From assembly GCA_964542475.1 (NCBI GenBank), contig CAZIUL010000003.1, positions 1 through 64,000 of the forward strand: a DNA stretch of 64,000 bases, written 5' to 3'. Within the stretch, counting starts at the first letter, position 1, and the number at the start of each line of letters is the position of its first letter. The DNA comes from CAZIUL01 sp964542475. GTDB lineage: Bacteria > Planctomycetota > B15-G4 > CAYZWU01. The position numbers and the translations under genes were made by a program. Under the pieces are notes generated by a model. That model searched no databases, was not told where the DNA came from, and worked only from the letters and a program-made list of their open reading frames with translations. Positions 8,140 through 17,381 of the stretch are shown here, in pieces.

Positions 8140-9378
8140 ATGTCTGTAACCGCAAAGCCATTCAGGGGATACAGGCCCCACGTTGATAAAGCCGAACAGA
8201 TCGCATCGTTGCCGTATGATGTGATGAACTCAGAGGAAGCCAGGGAGATGGCCAGGGGAAACCCTCTGAGTTTCCTACATGTGATCAAGCCGGAAATAGA
8301 TCTCGATCCAGGAACCGATCTGTACGACGACAAGGTCTATGCCAAGGGCGCAGAGAACCTGAACAAGCTGCTCGATGAGCACTTTTCCCAGGAAGAGCAG
8401 CCCTGCTTCTACCTGTACCAGCAGCGGATGGGCAACCATGTACAGGCCGGAATAGTGGCATCCGCGAGCATAAACGACTACATCGAAGACCGTATCAAGA
8501 AACACGAGCACACCCGACCGGTCAAGGAAGCGGACCGGACCCGCCACGTGGAAACCCTGAGCGCCAACACGGGACCCGTGTTTCTGACGTACAGGGCCGA
8601 CCCTGCCATCGACCGCATAGTGGAAAACATAAAGGGATCAGATCCTGTTTATGATTTCGAAAGCCCGGACGGTGTGCACCACACATTCTGGATAGTCAAG
8701 GACCGGGCTGTCGGATCATCCATCGAAGAAGCGTTTGAAAAAGTGCCGTGCCTCTATGTGGCTGACGGGCACCACCGCTCCGCGTCAGGCGTCAACGTGG
8801 GTATAAAACGCCGCGAGGCCAACGATTCCCACAAGGGTGACGAGGAGTACAACTTCTTCATGGCAGTGCTTTTTCCGCACGACCAGCTTCAGATCCTTGA
8901 CTACAACCGTGTGGTAAGGGATCTGAACGGTCTCGACGTTGATTCTTTTCTATCCCGGGTGGGTGAACTGTTCATCGTGGAAAAAGAGGAAGGAAAGGTC
9001 AAACCCGAATGTCCACGCTGCTTCGGCATGTACATGACGGGCTCTTGGTACAAGCTCTCGGCAAAACAAGGGAGCTTTCTGGAGAACGACCCCGTTGAAT
9101 CCCTGGATGTTTCGATCCTCCAAAAAAACCTCCTTGCGCCCATCCTTGGGATCGAAGATCCCAGAAAAGATGAGCGTATCGATTTCGTGGGAGGCATCAG
9201 GGGGCTTGGAGAGCTCGAAAAACGGGTGGACAGCGGCGAATGGGCGGTGGCATTCGGTTTCCATCCGACTTCGATCGATCAGCTCATGTCCATTGCTGAT
9301 GCAGGAGAGGTCATGCCTCCCAAATCGACATGGTTCGAGCCGAAGCTCAGAAGCGGCCTGATCATTCACAGGTTTTGA
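8140..9378 (+). CDS. DUF1015 family protein
   Basis: 412 residues. An ATG at 8134 lies only two bases after the AGGAG at 8127-8131, so the ATG at 8140, eight bases away, is the better start. The protein begins with the family's KPFRGYRP block, then SLPYDVMNSEEAREMA and the conserved VADGHHRSAS motif in the middle (residues ~205-215). DUF1015 proteins are widespread cytoplasmic proteins of unproven function. The DGHHR motif recalls that of ParB/SerK-fold kinases, but this is only a motif resemblance. The gene stands alone between short intergenic regions. Confidence 0.85.
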   Translation: MSVTAKPFRGYRPHVDKAEQIASLPYDVMNSEEAREMARGNPLSFLHVIKPEIDLDPGTDLYDDKVYAKGAENLNKLLDEHFSQEEQPCFYLYQQRMGNHVQAGIVASASINDYIEDRIKKHEHTRPVKEADRTRHVETLSANTGPVFLTYRADPAIDRIVENIKGSDPVYDFESPDGVHHTFWIVKDRAVGSSIEEAFEKVPCLYVADGHHRSASGVNVGIKRREANDSHKGDEEYNFFMAVLFPHDQLQILDYNRVVRDLNGLDVDSFLSRVGELFIVEKEEGKVKPECPRCFGMYMTGSWYKLSAKQGSFLENDPVESLDVSILQKNLLAPILGIEDPRKDERIDFVGGIRGLGELEKRVDSGEWAVAFGFHPTSIDQLMSIADAGEVMPPKSTWFEPKLRSGLIIHRF

Positions 9379-9680
9379 ACTGTTTCTGCGTTCTCGGGAC
9401 GGGTCGATCGAGAACCGGATCCTTGCCGCTTATTTCATACTCTTCAGCAGCGGCCGCCGCATCAACAGCATGCATCAGGGATGATGCGCTGATTTGAAAA
9501 CATCAAAATCAGTTCAAGGTTCAAGCCCGATTGTTCGATTAGATCCATAGGTTTGAGCGATAAAGGAAACGAACGGAAACCTGAAGCGCTGACCAGGTCG
9601 ACCGGGGAAAGCCCTTTTCTGTTGTTGTGCAGACTCGAAAAGCATGCTGAACGAACCAGTGTGTTATTGGGTGAAGGGGA
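9379..9680. other. Intergenic region with a half copy of repeat family A
   Basis: Around 9426-9455 there is GCTTATTTCATACTCTTC followed by AGCAGCGGC, matching one arm of the family A palindrome without the partner arm, so probably a decayed copy. A six-base stem TTCTCG/CGAGAA lies just before it without a T-run. I see nothing else. Confidence 0.5.
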
Positions 9681-11606
9681 ATGATCAAAGAAATTAACGA
9701 TATACCAACTCTGCCACAGGTCTCGATGGCACTGATCCGGCATGCATTTCACCCTGAACCGGATATTCAAAAGCTTGCCTCCATCATGAAACAGGATGCG
9801 TCTCTGACGGCAAAGCTTTTCAAAACAGTCAACTCGGTTATGTTCGGGCTGAAATTCGAAGTGAAAAGCGTGCAGCAGGCAATCTCAACCCTGGGAATCG
9901 AGACGATGAGATCGCTGATCATCTCCATCGCCGTAGGCGAGTATTTCGTCAACAACGACCTCGGCCAAGCAATAAACTCCAAACGCTTCTGTAGCCACTC
10001 CATGGCAACATCGATCATAATGCGAAACACATCCCAGCTGCTAGGCATCAAGGATAGCGAGCGCCTGTTCCTTCTGGGTCTTCTTCATGACATAGGTATC
10101 ATTGCGCTCGACTCGCTCCAGGGATCGGATTACGGAGAGGTCCTTGCCCTCACAAAAGAGGGCCTCTCTTTCGAAGACGCGGAAAAAGAAGTCTTTGGCT
10201 TAACCAACAAGGACACCTGGAAAATCCTTGCCAAAAACTGGGGGTTTCCTGACGAGATTCTCGAGCTGAACCGAGGATCCAAGGACAAGGAGCTGAAAAT
10301 CTCCGTCCGAGGGCTCACGGAAGATTCAAGCATGCTGGCCGAGTCCATGGGCTTCTGCTACATGGAACCGTTCCAGCAAAACAAAACCGTTAACTTCAAA
10401 ACGCTTAGCTTCCTTTCCTCCGATAATCTGCAGAGCATCGGCGAGGCTGTTCATGCGGAATTATCGGTAGCGGGCGAAATCCTGAACCTTCCGCCACCTG
10501 ACAGCAAACAAGTGAACCAGATCCTCTTCCGCATCACTCACCAGCTTTCGGCAGTAAACCAGAAGTTCAAAAAAAACCACAACGAGTTGAAGCTTCGGGT
10601 GACTGTCCTCGAAGAAATGGCAAAGGTGTTTACCGGGATCATCAAAAGCCTCCATGGTGATTCCGTGGCTTTTTCGGTTCTCGAATCGCTGATCGAGGGT
10701 TTTAATGCCGACGGTGTGTTCCTGTTCCGCAAGAACACATCGGGTTCGCTCACCGGCCTTGCCGCGCAAAACAGCTCTCCGGAAGGCCCAAAAATCAAAC
10801 AGTTCCGGTTGAGCATGAAAGAGCTCTCCCCCGCGCTTGTGGGCTCCCTGACTCGTCGGGCCTCATTCAAAGTCTCCAACCCGCTTGATGATTCGTTTCT
10901 GAAACAAAGCCTTGGTGATGTGAACATCGCCTGGCTTTCCCCGATCTTCGTGAGGGGCCGCTTCACCGCAGCCATGGGCATCGGTGTCAAGGACATGAAC
11001 AACGCGAAGTTCCTGAGCGATGACTTTGGAAAGGTTCTCGACATCATTGCCGGCGAGGTTGGGCTTTCCATGGAAAACTCGAGGCTCTACACCCGTGTAC
11101 AAAAAGAAGCCAAAACCGATTCGCTGACCAGCATCAGCAACCGTCGCACAATCATGAAGGTCCTCTCCTCGGAGTTCGCCCGATTCAAGCGGAAAGCGTC
11201 CTCTTTGACAGTGGCTATTTTCGATCTGGATCATTTCAAATCCATCAACGACAGCCTCGGCCACCTTGCCGGCGACAAGTTTCTGATGAAAACAGCCCGG
11301 ATCCTGCAGAAAGGGATGCGGGAATCGGACTACATCGGGCGTTACGGCGGTGATGAGTTCATGGCTGTGTTTCCCGATACAACGGCTGCCGACGCGGAGA
11401 CAATTGTCGATAGAGTCCGCAAAAACATCCAAGAATACTCTGAAGAGTACAATGCCCAAGATCTCGACAAAAAGCTTTCAATAAGCGTCGGCTTGGCGAG
11501 CGCTGATGAGAAGATGACCTGCCCGGACGACCTGATCAGGCTAACGGACCAGGCGCTCTACAAGGCCAAGGCCATGGGCCGGAACACATGCGCAGTTCTC
11601 GAATAG
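9681..11606 (+). CDS. HDOD-GAF-GGDEF diguanylate cyclase
   Basis: 641 residues. An HDOD domain spans ~5-200, starting with the usual IPTLPQVSMALI. A GAF-like sensor region follows at ~325-475 and a GGDEF domain at ~480-640. The active-site motif is an intact GGDEF (556-560) in RYGGDEF. RESD at 547-550 sits exactly five residues upstream, the position of the RxxD product-inhibition site, so an active, feedback-controlled cyclic di-GMP synthase is likely. There is no membrane segment, so it should be cytoplasmic. Shine-Dalgarno AAGGGGA directly abuts the ATG, which is tight, but the HDOD domain needs this start. Its signal is unknown. Confidence 0.92.
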   Translation: MIKEINDIPTLPQVSMALIRHAFHPEPDIQKLASIMKQDASLTAKLFKTVNSVMFGLKFEVKSVQQAISTLGIETMRSLIISIAVGEYFVNNDLGQAINSKRFCSHSMATSIIMRNTSQLLGIKDSERLFLLGLLHDIGIIALDSLQGSDYGEVLALTKEGLSFEDAEKEVFGLTNKDTWKILAKNWGFPDEILELNRGSKDKELKISVRGLTEDSSMLAESMGFCYMEPFQQNKTVNFKTLSFLSSDNLQSIGEAVHAELSVAGEILNLPPPDSKQVNQILFRITHQLSAVNQKFKKNHNELKLRVTVLEEMAKVFTGIIKSLHGDSVAFSVLESLIEGFNADGVFLFRKNTSGSLTGLAAQNSSPEGPKIKQFRLSMKELSPALVGSLTRRASFKVSNPLDDSFLKQSLGDVNIAWLSPIFVRGRFTAAMGIGVKDMNNAKFLSDDFGKVLDIIAGEVGLSMENSRLYTRVQKEAKTDSLTSISNRRTIMKVLSSEFARFKRKASSLTVAIFDLDHFKSINDSLGHLAGDKFLMKTARILQKGMRESDYIGRYGGDEFMAVFPDTTAADAETIVDRVRKNIQEYSEEYNAQDLDKKLSISVGLASADEKMTCPDDLIRLTDQALYKAKAMGRNTCAVLE

Positions 11607-11686
11607 TCCTCGATAACAAAAAACATCAGCGCATGTTTAGCACGAAAATCTCAGACAACCGTTCAAACACTCTGATGATTGAGGAG

Positions 11687-11692
11687 TATACT
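11687..11692 (+). promoter_or_regulatory. Possible -10 box upstream of the HtrA-type gene
   Basis: TATACT is a good -10 match, but no convincing -35 lies 16-18 bases upstream. Listed as a weak candidate. Confidence 0.25.
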
Positions 11693-11778
11693 GTTCACGT
11701 GGCTGTCAATGCCGGAGGCGGCTAAATCAATGAAAGATCTCCATCACTCAATGATCAGCCCTGACAGGAGGTGGCTTC

Positions 11779-12885
11779 ATGCAAAGGTTGATACAAACAG
11801 TCGTGCTAGGCCTTGTTGTCGCTTTGATCCCCGCGAACGCGGCAGAAGGCTCTCAAGCGCCTGACGACCCGCCTTTTCTTTCGGAAAGGCTCAAAGAACT
11901 CGATCCATACGAAGTAAAAACAATAACGATTTTCAGGAAAGCGTCCCGGTCCGCGGTATTCATCACGAACAAGAAGCGTACCACGGTCTCTTCTCTTTTT
12001 TCGTTCGAGCGCCAGGAAGTGGAAAGGACTCAGGGGCAGGGGAGCGGGTTCGTATGGGACAAAGAAGGCCACATCGTGACCAATTTCCACGTCATCTACG
12101 GGGCAACTTCCCTGATCGTCACCCTCAGCGATCATACAACGTGGGAAGCCGAGCTGGTCGGAACAGCCCCTCACAAAGACATAGCCGTGCTCAAGATCTA
12201 TGCGCCGACCGATAAGCTGAAACCTCTTGAGATCGGGTCGTCGTCCAACCTCATCGTGGGGCAGAAAGTGCTCGCCATCGGCAACCCCTTCGGCCTCGAC
12301 CAGACCTTGACCACGGGCGTGGTCAGCGCACTGAGCAGGGAGATCAAGTCCATTGCCGGCGGCACCATTCACGACGTGATCCAGACCGATGCCGCGATCA
12401 ATCCCGGCAACTCGGGGGGACCGCTGCTCGATTCGAAAGGCAGGCTCATCGGCGTTAACGCGGCCATCGTGAGCCAGGGCGGATTGAGCTCGGGAATAGG
12501 TTTCGCCATACCCGTGAATGCGGTTTCGGAGGTCGTGCCTCAACTCATCGAGCACGGCGCTGTTGTAAGGCCCGGCCTTGGAATTACGATCCTGAACGAA
12601 AACTACAGGAACAGGTTCGGATCCGGAAAGGGCATCATCATACAGGAAGTAAATCGCAACAGCGCGGCTCAGCGCGCCGGCCTCCAGGGGCTGATGCAGG
12701 ACGAATGGGGCCGTTTGATTTTAGGCGATGTAATCATTGGGATCGACGAGCACCCGATCAGAGACTACAACGATCTGGTCGATGCTCTTGACTGCTACAA
12801 AGTTGGTGACACAGTCACCGTAAAAATCCTTCAAGGCGGGCGCGAAAAGAAACAAGCCGAGGTCAAGCTCCAGGCTGTCCGCTGA
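11779..12885 (+). CDS. Secreted trypsin-like serine protease with PDZ (HtrA/Deg family)
   Basis: 368 residues. AGGAGGT sits seven bases before the ATG. A short signal peptide ends near PANAA (~residue 22), placing the enzyme in the periplasm. The catalytic triad is complete: H104 in NFHVIYG, D134 in HKDIAVLK and S212 in NPGNSGGPL. One PDZ domain covers ~265-360. The length and single PDZ fit the DegS/HtrA-like class of envelope stress proteases rather than two-PDZ DegP. It follows the GGDEF gene by 172 bases and is convergent with the pilT-like gene. Confidence 0.92.
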   Translation: MQRLIQTVVLGLVVALIPANAAEGSQAPDDPPFLSERLKELDPYEVKTITIFRKASRSAVFITNKKRTTVSSLFSFERQEVERTQGQGSGFVWDKEGHIVTNFHVIYGATSLIVTLSDHTTWEAELVGTAPHKDIAVLKIYAPTDKLKPLEIGSSSNLIVGQKVLAIGNPFGLDQTLTTGVVSALSREIKSIAGGTIHDVIQTDAAINPGNSGGPLLDSKGRLIGVNAAIVSQGGLSSGIGFAIPVNAVSEVVPQLIEHGAVVRPGLGITILNENYRNRFGSGKGIIIQEVNRNSAAQRAGLQGLMQDEWGRLILGDVIIGIDEHPIRDYNDLVDALDCYKVGDTVTVKILQGGREKKQAEVKLQAVR

Positions 12886-12949
12886 ACCGGGTTCACATAC
12901 AAGTATGCCAACACGTCGATCTTTATCAGCATCCCCCGAGTCGACCGAG

Positions 12950-14284
12950 TCAGTTTTTATCTTTCCGGCCGGAGGAACGGTTGTCCGGCTTGGGTTTGGA
13001 TTTGGGCTTGGATTTGGGTTTGGACTTGGGCTTGGGCTTGGATTTTGGCTTGGGTTCAGGCTGCTTGTCGAACTTCTCCAGAAGCTCGCCCAGGCTCTTT
13101 TCGGAAGGTTCTGAAATGACGATCACATCTTCGGATGAAGATGGGGTAGCGTCTCGGGAGCTTTTCCGGCCATCCGGTTTCTTACCTGGCGCCTCGCCGG
13201 GATCAGCTTCTCCGGCTTCATCCACATCACGTTCATCGAAAAACTTCTCTTCCACAGCCTGGCCGTTGTCGAGCTCTTCCAGGCCCGACGGCACGAAAAA
13301 CTCTTCTGTTTCATCCACCCATTCCTGGTAGCGGCGGAAGGTCCAGTTTCCATCGCCATACCCGGTTTCAAGAGCTGAGGCAAGCTTGAAGAAGTGCCCC
13401 TGCCTGATCAGGTTCCTGATCGGATGGGTGGCCCGCAAAACCTCACAAACAGGAACGCGAAGCCCGCAATCGTCGTGGAACTTGAGCCTCTGCGCAACAA
13501 CAGCGATGAGGCAGCCGGCAAGCTGGCCGCACACCGCGCCGCGGATCTCGGGCGCAAAGGATGACACGATGCGCTGAACAGCTTCGGCCGTATTCGATGA
13601 ATGAAGCGTGCTGAGCACGAGCTGCCCGGTTTCGGCCGCGTTCAAGGTCAGGCGGATGGTCTCCGGCTCGCGCATCTCTCCCACCATGATCACATCAGGG
13701 TCCTGGCGCATCGCATCCAGAATGGCGCGCTCGAACGACGGGGTGTCTCGCCCCACCTCCCTCTGCCGGACAAACGAACGGCGCGGGCGGATGTTGTACT
13801 CGATCGGGCTTTCGATGGTCACGATATGCCTGCTCTCGCGGGAGTTGATCTCGTGAACCAGCGCGGCCATCGTGGAAGACTTCCCGCTCCCGGTGGGACC
13901 GGAAATCACAACGAGCCCGTGGCGTTTCTGCACGAGTTCGACCAGGCCGGGGTGCAGGTTCAGGCGCTCAAGCGTGGGCTGAAATGTTGAGAGCAGCCTG
14001 ATGGCCAGCCCAACCCCCCGCTGTGTCCGCATCGCGCTGAGCCGGCAGCGCACACCGCCTATGACGCAGGCAAGGTCTACAGAGCATCGCTTCGTAAAGC
14101 CATCCCACTGCGCGGGGGACATGATCTCGCGTGCGATATCCCTTATCTCGGCCGCAGGCATTGGTTCGCCGCCTATCGGGTTCAGCTCGCCGTCGATGCG
14201 TGTTGCCGGCTCAAGGCCGGGCTCGAGATGCAAATCAGTGGCGCCCTTCCCCATGAGCTCAGAAATCAGCTGCTTGTAATCCAA
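12950..14284 (-). CDS. PilT/GspE-family ATPase with Lys-Pro-Ser tail
   Basis: 444 residues from a TTG start at 14284, with AGAGGTG just upstream. The first ~340 residues are a PilT-type hexameric ATPase: Walker A GPTGSGKS (129-136), Asp box TIESPIEY, Walker B DVIMVGEMRE and His box LSTLHSSNTAEA. PilT retracts type IV pili at the inner membrane. No pilus gene is nearby, so the partner is unknown. Residues ~340-405 are acidic. The tail (~405-437) is a run of Lys-Pro and Lys-Ser-Lys-Pro units, encoded by a short tandem repeat at about 12987-13056. Such a basic tail is not part of canonical PilT. Confidence 0.85.
   Translation of the reverse strand: MDYKQLISELMGKGATDLHLEPGLEPATRIDGELNPIGGEPMPAAEIRDIAREIMSPAQWDGFTKRCSVDLACVIGGVRCRLSAMRTQRGVGLAIRLLSTFQPTLERLNLHPGLVELVQKRHGLVVISGPTGSGKSSTMAALVHEINSRESRHIVTIESPIEYNIRPRRSFVRQREVGRDTPSFERAILDAMRQDPDVIMVGEMREPETIRLTLNAAETGQLVLSTLHSSNTAEAVQRIVSSFAPEIRGAVCGQLAGCLIAVVAQRLKFHDDCGLRVPVCEVLRATHPIRNLIRQGHFFKLASALETGYGDGNWTFRRYQEWVDETEEFFVPSGLEELDNGQAVEEKFFDERDVDEAGEADPGEAPGKKPDGRKSSRDATPSSSEDVIVISEPSEKSLGELLEKFDKQPEPKPKSKPKPKSKPKSKPKSKPKPDNRSSGRKDKN
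12987..13056 (-). repeat. Short tandem repeat encoding the Lys-Pro-Ser tail of PilT
   Basis: On the plus strand, repeated TTGGGTTTGGA/TTGGGCTTGGA units about 6-12 bases long encode alternating Pro-Lys and Ser-Lys on the minus strand. The period is a multiple of three, so length changes keep the frame. Confidence 0.75.
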
Positions 14285-14358
14285 CGGTCACCTCTTGTTT
14301 TCCTGGATTATATGCCGGCGTGTAAAAGAATGATAAATAGGACGCATGTTGCCGCTCA

Positions 14359-15861
14359 TTATTCCTCATCGGGCATCTCCCCGGCTTTCTCCTCCTCGAG
14401 CACGCGTTCCTTCAATACCTCCTGGTCCGTGATCCCTTCCGAAAGCTGGATCTCGTAGGCGCGGTCCAGAAGGCGGCCCATGCGCGGGCCCGGCTCGATC
14501 GAATCGAGCAGGTGCCTTCCCATGAGCGCCGGTTTCTCCGGCTCTCGCTCCACCTTCAGCTTTTCCGCCTGTTCCAGAAACCAGGCGCACTCCTCGGAAT
14601 CGAGGCCGAGCGGAACGCTCGAGCCGGCGTTTCTTCCCCTGTAGTCCGCAAGGGCAAGGGCTGCCAGGCGATCGAGGCTGGTTTCCGGCGCGAGCCTGAG
14701 AGCAAGCCGCTTGAACGCCTTGGGGCCTGCGTTGTTCACGTAAAAATCGTGCGGCGCAAGGTGGCTTTCCGAGAGCTTGGCCGCGCCCTCCACGACCTTG
14801 CGGCTGGAAACGTACCTGGACATGAGCTTGCGGGCGAGCCGACCGGAAAGCTCCGTGTGCCCGGGCGAACGGATCCTGCCGTCCAGAAAGGCTGTGGTCC
14901 CGGCCTTGCCGAGGTCGTGGCAAAACGCCGCCCAGAGCAGCACGAGATCCTCGTCCCTGTCATCGATCCTCAGCGCTGCCGCCGCATCCAGCACCTGCAT
15001 CGTGTGCTCCCACACATCCCCTTCCGGATGCCACCCGGGCTCCTGTTTCAATCCCACGAGCGGGGCTGCCTCGGGCAGCACGTCGGGCAGGCAACCGATC
15101 GATTCGAGCCACCTGAAACCCAGCGAGGGACGGCTGCTCTTCAGTAATAGCTTTGCAAACTCGTCCTCGATGCGCTCACGCGCAACGCCGCTCAGATCCA
15201 TGCCGGCGCAAAGCCTGCTGAGCTCGGGATCCGGCCTCATCCCGAGCCTTCCGGCAAACGCCATAACCCTGAAAAAGCGAAGCGGATCTTCCACGAAAAG
15301 GTCCGGATCAGGAGCCCGAAGCACGCCGGCGTTCAGGTCATCCAGGCCGTTGAACGGATCGTGGAGCGTACATTGGATGGGGTCGATCGACATCGCGTTG
15401 ACAGTGAGATCACGCCGCCTTGAAGCCTCATCAATGCCCATCCACGGATCGGTCTCCACTCTCGGGTGCCTGCCCTTCGAGTCTCTCCGCGGCACGGACC
15501 AGTCCACATCAATACCGCGAACGCGAAGGACACCGAACTGCTTACCAACCAGGTCCACGGCGCCGAACCGGCCGAGCACCTGCTCGAGCTTATCCATGTC
15601 CAGGCAGTGGACCTCTACGTCGAGATCCTTGGATTCGCGGCCGAGAGCGATGTCCCTCACGTAACCGCCCACCAGGTACGCGCGTCCCCCCTCGGAAACA
15701 ACCTCTTCCACGATCTTGCGCACACCCGGCAGCAGGTTCAAGCGCGCTAAAAAGGGATGTGTCTCTTTGCCGGCCATGTATGAGAAAATACTCTTGTGGG
15801 TGTCTCGATTCAAGGGATAGCCGGAGACGAAGAGCATGAAACATGCGGGCTTGACAGCCAT
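14359..15861 (-). CDS. tRNA nucleotidyltransferase/poly(A) polymerase with HD domain
   Basis: 500 residues. The ATG at 15861 has AAAGGAG five bases upstream, better than an internal ATG at 15777. The nucleotidyltransferase head shows GGYVRDIALGRESKDLDVEV (~65-84), with the GG and DxD metal-binding motif of class II CCA-adding enzymes and poly(A) polymerases, then RRDLTVNAM and RIEDE blocks. An HD domain with AAFCHDLGK lies near residue ~318. This arrangement is that of the E. coli-type Cca, but sequence alone does not separate CCA addition from poly(A) addition. A 60-base divergent spacer separates it from the methyltransferase gene. Confidence 0.88.
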   Translation of the reverse strand: MAVKPACFMLFVSGYPLNRDTHKSIFSYMAGKETHPFLARLNLLPGVRKIVEEVVSEGGRAYLVGGYVRDIALGRESKDLDVEVHCLDMDKLEQVLGRFGAVDLVGKQFGVLRVRGIDVDWSVPRRDSKGRHPRVETDPWMGIDEASRRRDLTVNAMSIDPIQCTLHDPFNGLDDLNAGVLRAPDPDLFVEDPLRFFRVMAFAGRLGMRPDPELSRLCAGMDLSGVARERIEDEFAKLLLKSSRPSLGFRWLESIGCLPDVLPEAAPLVGLKQEPGWHPEGDVWEHTMQVLDAAAALRIDDRDEDLVLLWAAFCHDLGKAGTTAFLDGRIRSPGHTELSGRLARKLMSRYVSSRKVVEGAAKLSESHLAPHDFYVNNAGPKAFKRLALRLAPETSLDRLAALALADYRGRNAGSSVPLGLDSEECAWFLEQAEKLKVEREPEKPALMGRHLLDSIEPGPRMGRLLDRAYEIQLSEGITDQEVLKERVLEEEKAGEMPDEE

Positions 15862-15921
15862 GGCCGCTCCTTTAAATTGTATGCTTTATAAACCTATTCT
15901 CAAACCGGGAGGGCAAAGCCC

Positions 15922-16581
15922 TTGACAGAACAAAACCGCTTCATAGACAGATACAAGACAGGTGATATACCCTGGGATGTGGGCAAGCCTGAAACCAACC
16001 TCACCGAAACCGTAAAAAGAAGAGCTGTGAAAGGGTGCAAAGCCCTGGAAATCGGCTGCGGAACCGGTGACAACTCCATATGGCTTGCTGCCAACGGGTT
16101 TGATGTGACAGGCATTGACCTTTCAGAGATCGCGATTGAAAGAGCAGGGGAAAAGGCCCTGGAAGCCGGTGCAAAATGCGTGTTTGTTGTGAGCGATTTT
16201 TTGACTGCCAAGCTGAAACGCGCTCCTTTCGGATTCGCCTTTGACAGGGGCTGTTTTCATTCGTTCAGGTCCGAAGAAGAACAAAGGAGGTTCGCCGCAA
16301 AGGTGGCTGCTCATCTTGAAGCGGACGGCCTGTGGCTGACCATCATGGGCACTGCAGACGAACATCGCGAAGATGAAGAATCCGGGCCGCCGCAACACAC
16401 TGCAAGGGATATTGTCATGGCGGTGGAGCCTTTTTTCGAAATTCTCTCGCTCGAATCGGGTTTGTTCACCTCCAACAGCCCGACACCGCACAAGGCCTGG
16501 ATCTGCCTGATGCGAAAACGGCATGTGACACAAAACAAACAGCAGTTCAACAACCTCAACAAGGATGGGAGTCTATCATGA
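15922..16581 (+). CDS. Class I SAM-dependent methyltransferase
   Basis: 219 residues. It starts at TTG 15922, eight bases after GGGAGGG. IPWDVGKPET near the N-terminus and the SAM-binding ALEIGCGTGDNSIWLA (~42-57), followed by VTGIDLSEIAIERA, fit the thiopurine/tellurite-type (TPMT/TehB-like) methyltransferase group. The acceptor is unknown. Its stop overlaps the ATG of the next gene (ATGA), so the three small genes here look translationally coupled. Confidence 0.85.
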   Translation: MTEQNRFIDRYKTGDIPWDVGKPETNLTETVKRRAVKGCKALEIGCGTGDNSIWLAANGFDVTGIDLSEIAIERAGEKALEAGAKCVFVVSDFLTAKLKRAPFGFAFDRGCFHSFRSEEEQRRFAAKVAAHLEADGLWLTIMGTADEHREDEESGPPQHTARDIVMAVEPFFEILSLESGLFTSNSPTPHKAWICLMRKRHVTQNKQQFNNLNKDGSLS

Positions 16582-16856
16582 TCGATGACGAACAGGGCGC
16601 CCTGTTGCAGGCAATCGCAGGGGTTTTGATAAGAAGCTTTCTCATGACTTTTGCATTGCTGATGTTCTGGTTTGTTCTATACCTGGCATTAGGTGATTTT
16701 GGATATGATATCCATTCGAAGTGGTTTGAGCTGAGCAAAGGGGATTATTCCCGGATGAACTACTATGGAATGGCGTTCATCAAAGTATGTGGAACCTTGT
16801 TCTTCCTGTTTCCGTACCTCTCGATCAAGCTGGTGTTGAGCAAAAAAAAGGCATGA
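16578..16856 (+). CDS. Small two-helix membrane protein
   Basis: 92 residues with two hydrophobic segments (~17-38 and ~68-88). It overlaps the methyltransferase stop by ATGA and has GGGAG eight bases upstream. I do not recognise a family. The shared overlaps on both sides suggest it is expressed with its neighbours. Confidence 0.7.
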   Translation: MIDDEQGALLQAIAGVLIRSFLMTFALLMFWFVLYLALGDFGYDIHSKWFELSKGDYSRMNYYGMAFIKVCGTLFFLFPYLSIKLVLSKKKA

Positions 16857-17227
16857 CAGGATCGAAAAAAAGGGCAACAGGACATTTCAGCATCTTGGCT
16901 TTCTTGCTGACCGCTGCATTGGCAACAGCGATCTGCTGGAAAATCCCGCTCAATGCTCTGCTGTCATGGCTGATTGCCGTCACCCTGATCACGCTTCTCA
17001 CGTACGGATATGATAAGGTGGTTTCCGGCTCGGGCCGGACACGCGTACCCGAAAGCGTGCTGCTCGCACTCACATTCGCCGGAGGCACGGCAGGCGCGCT
17101 CATTGCTATGGCTCTTTTCCGTCACAAAACCGTGAAGATGGGCTTTCGCGCCAAGTTCTGGCTGATCGTCGTCATTCAGGCCCTGCTCATATTCGCGTAC
17201 TTCATGTGGGTCGAACCGAGGTTGTAG
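16853..17227 (+). CDS. DUF1294 family membrane protein
   Basis: 124 residues from the ATG at 16853, which overlaps the previous stop (ATGA). Four hydrophobic segments. The block YGYDK...RVPE, followed by an Ala/Gly-rich helix and ALFRHKTVKMGF, is the DUF1294 signature (compare the YDK-R-P-E and HKT-K motifs of the family). Function unknown. Last gene of the three-gene cluster. Confidence 0.8.
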   Translation: MTGSKKRATGHFSILAFLLTAALATAICWKIPLNALLSWLIAVTLITLLTYGYDKVVSGSGRTRVPESVLLALTFAGGTAGALIAMALFRHKTVKMGFRAKFWLIVVIQALLIFAYFMWVEPRL

Positions 17228-17278
17228 ATTGGGCGGTCACCGGGTTCTGTGGATCAGGCCGATCTTCTTCCGAGATCA

Positions 17279-17307
17279 TGGACCCCGTACAGGAAAAACG
17301 CTATGAT
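17279..17307 (+). promoter_or_regulatory. Putative promoter for hemB-hemL
   Basis: TGGACC (17279-17284), 17-base spacer, TATGAT (17302-17307), about 75 bases upstream of the hemB ATG. Confidence 0.4.
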
Positions 17308-17381
17308 GCGGGGCTGTTTTGGAGTCCCTGACCGGGCTCCCGGAATTTCAGCGTGAACTTCAACAGCAAAGGGATCTAATC

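Noticed and set aside
12984..13060. Non-coding minisatellite
   Set aside because: The repeat is in frame within the PilT-like gene, whose stop codon lies beyond it, so it encodes the protein tail.
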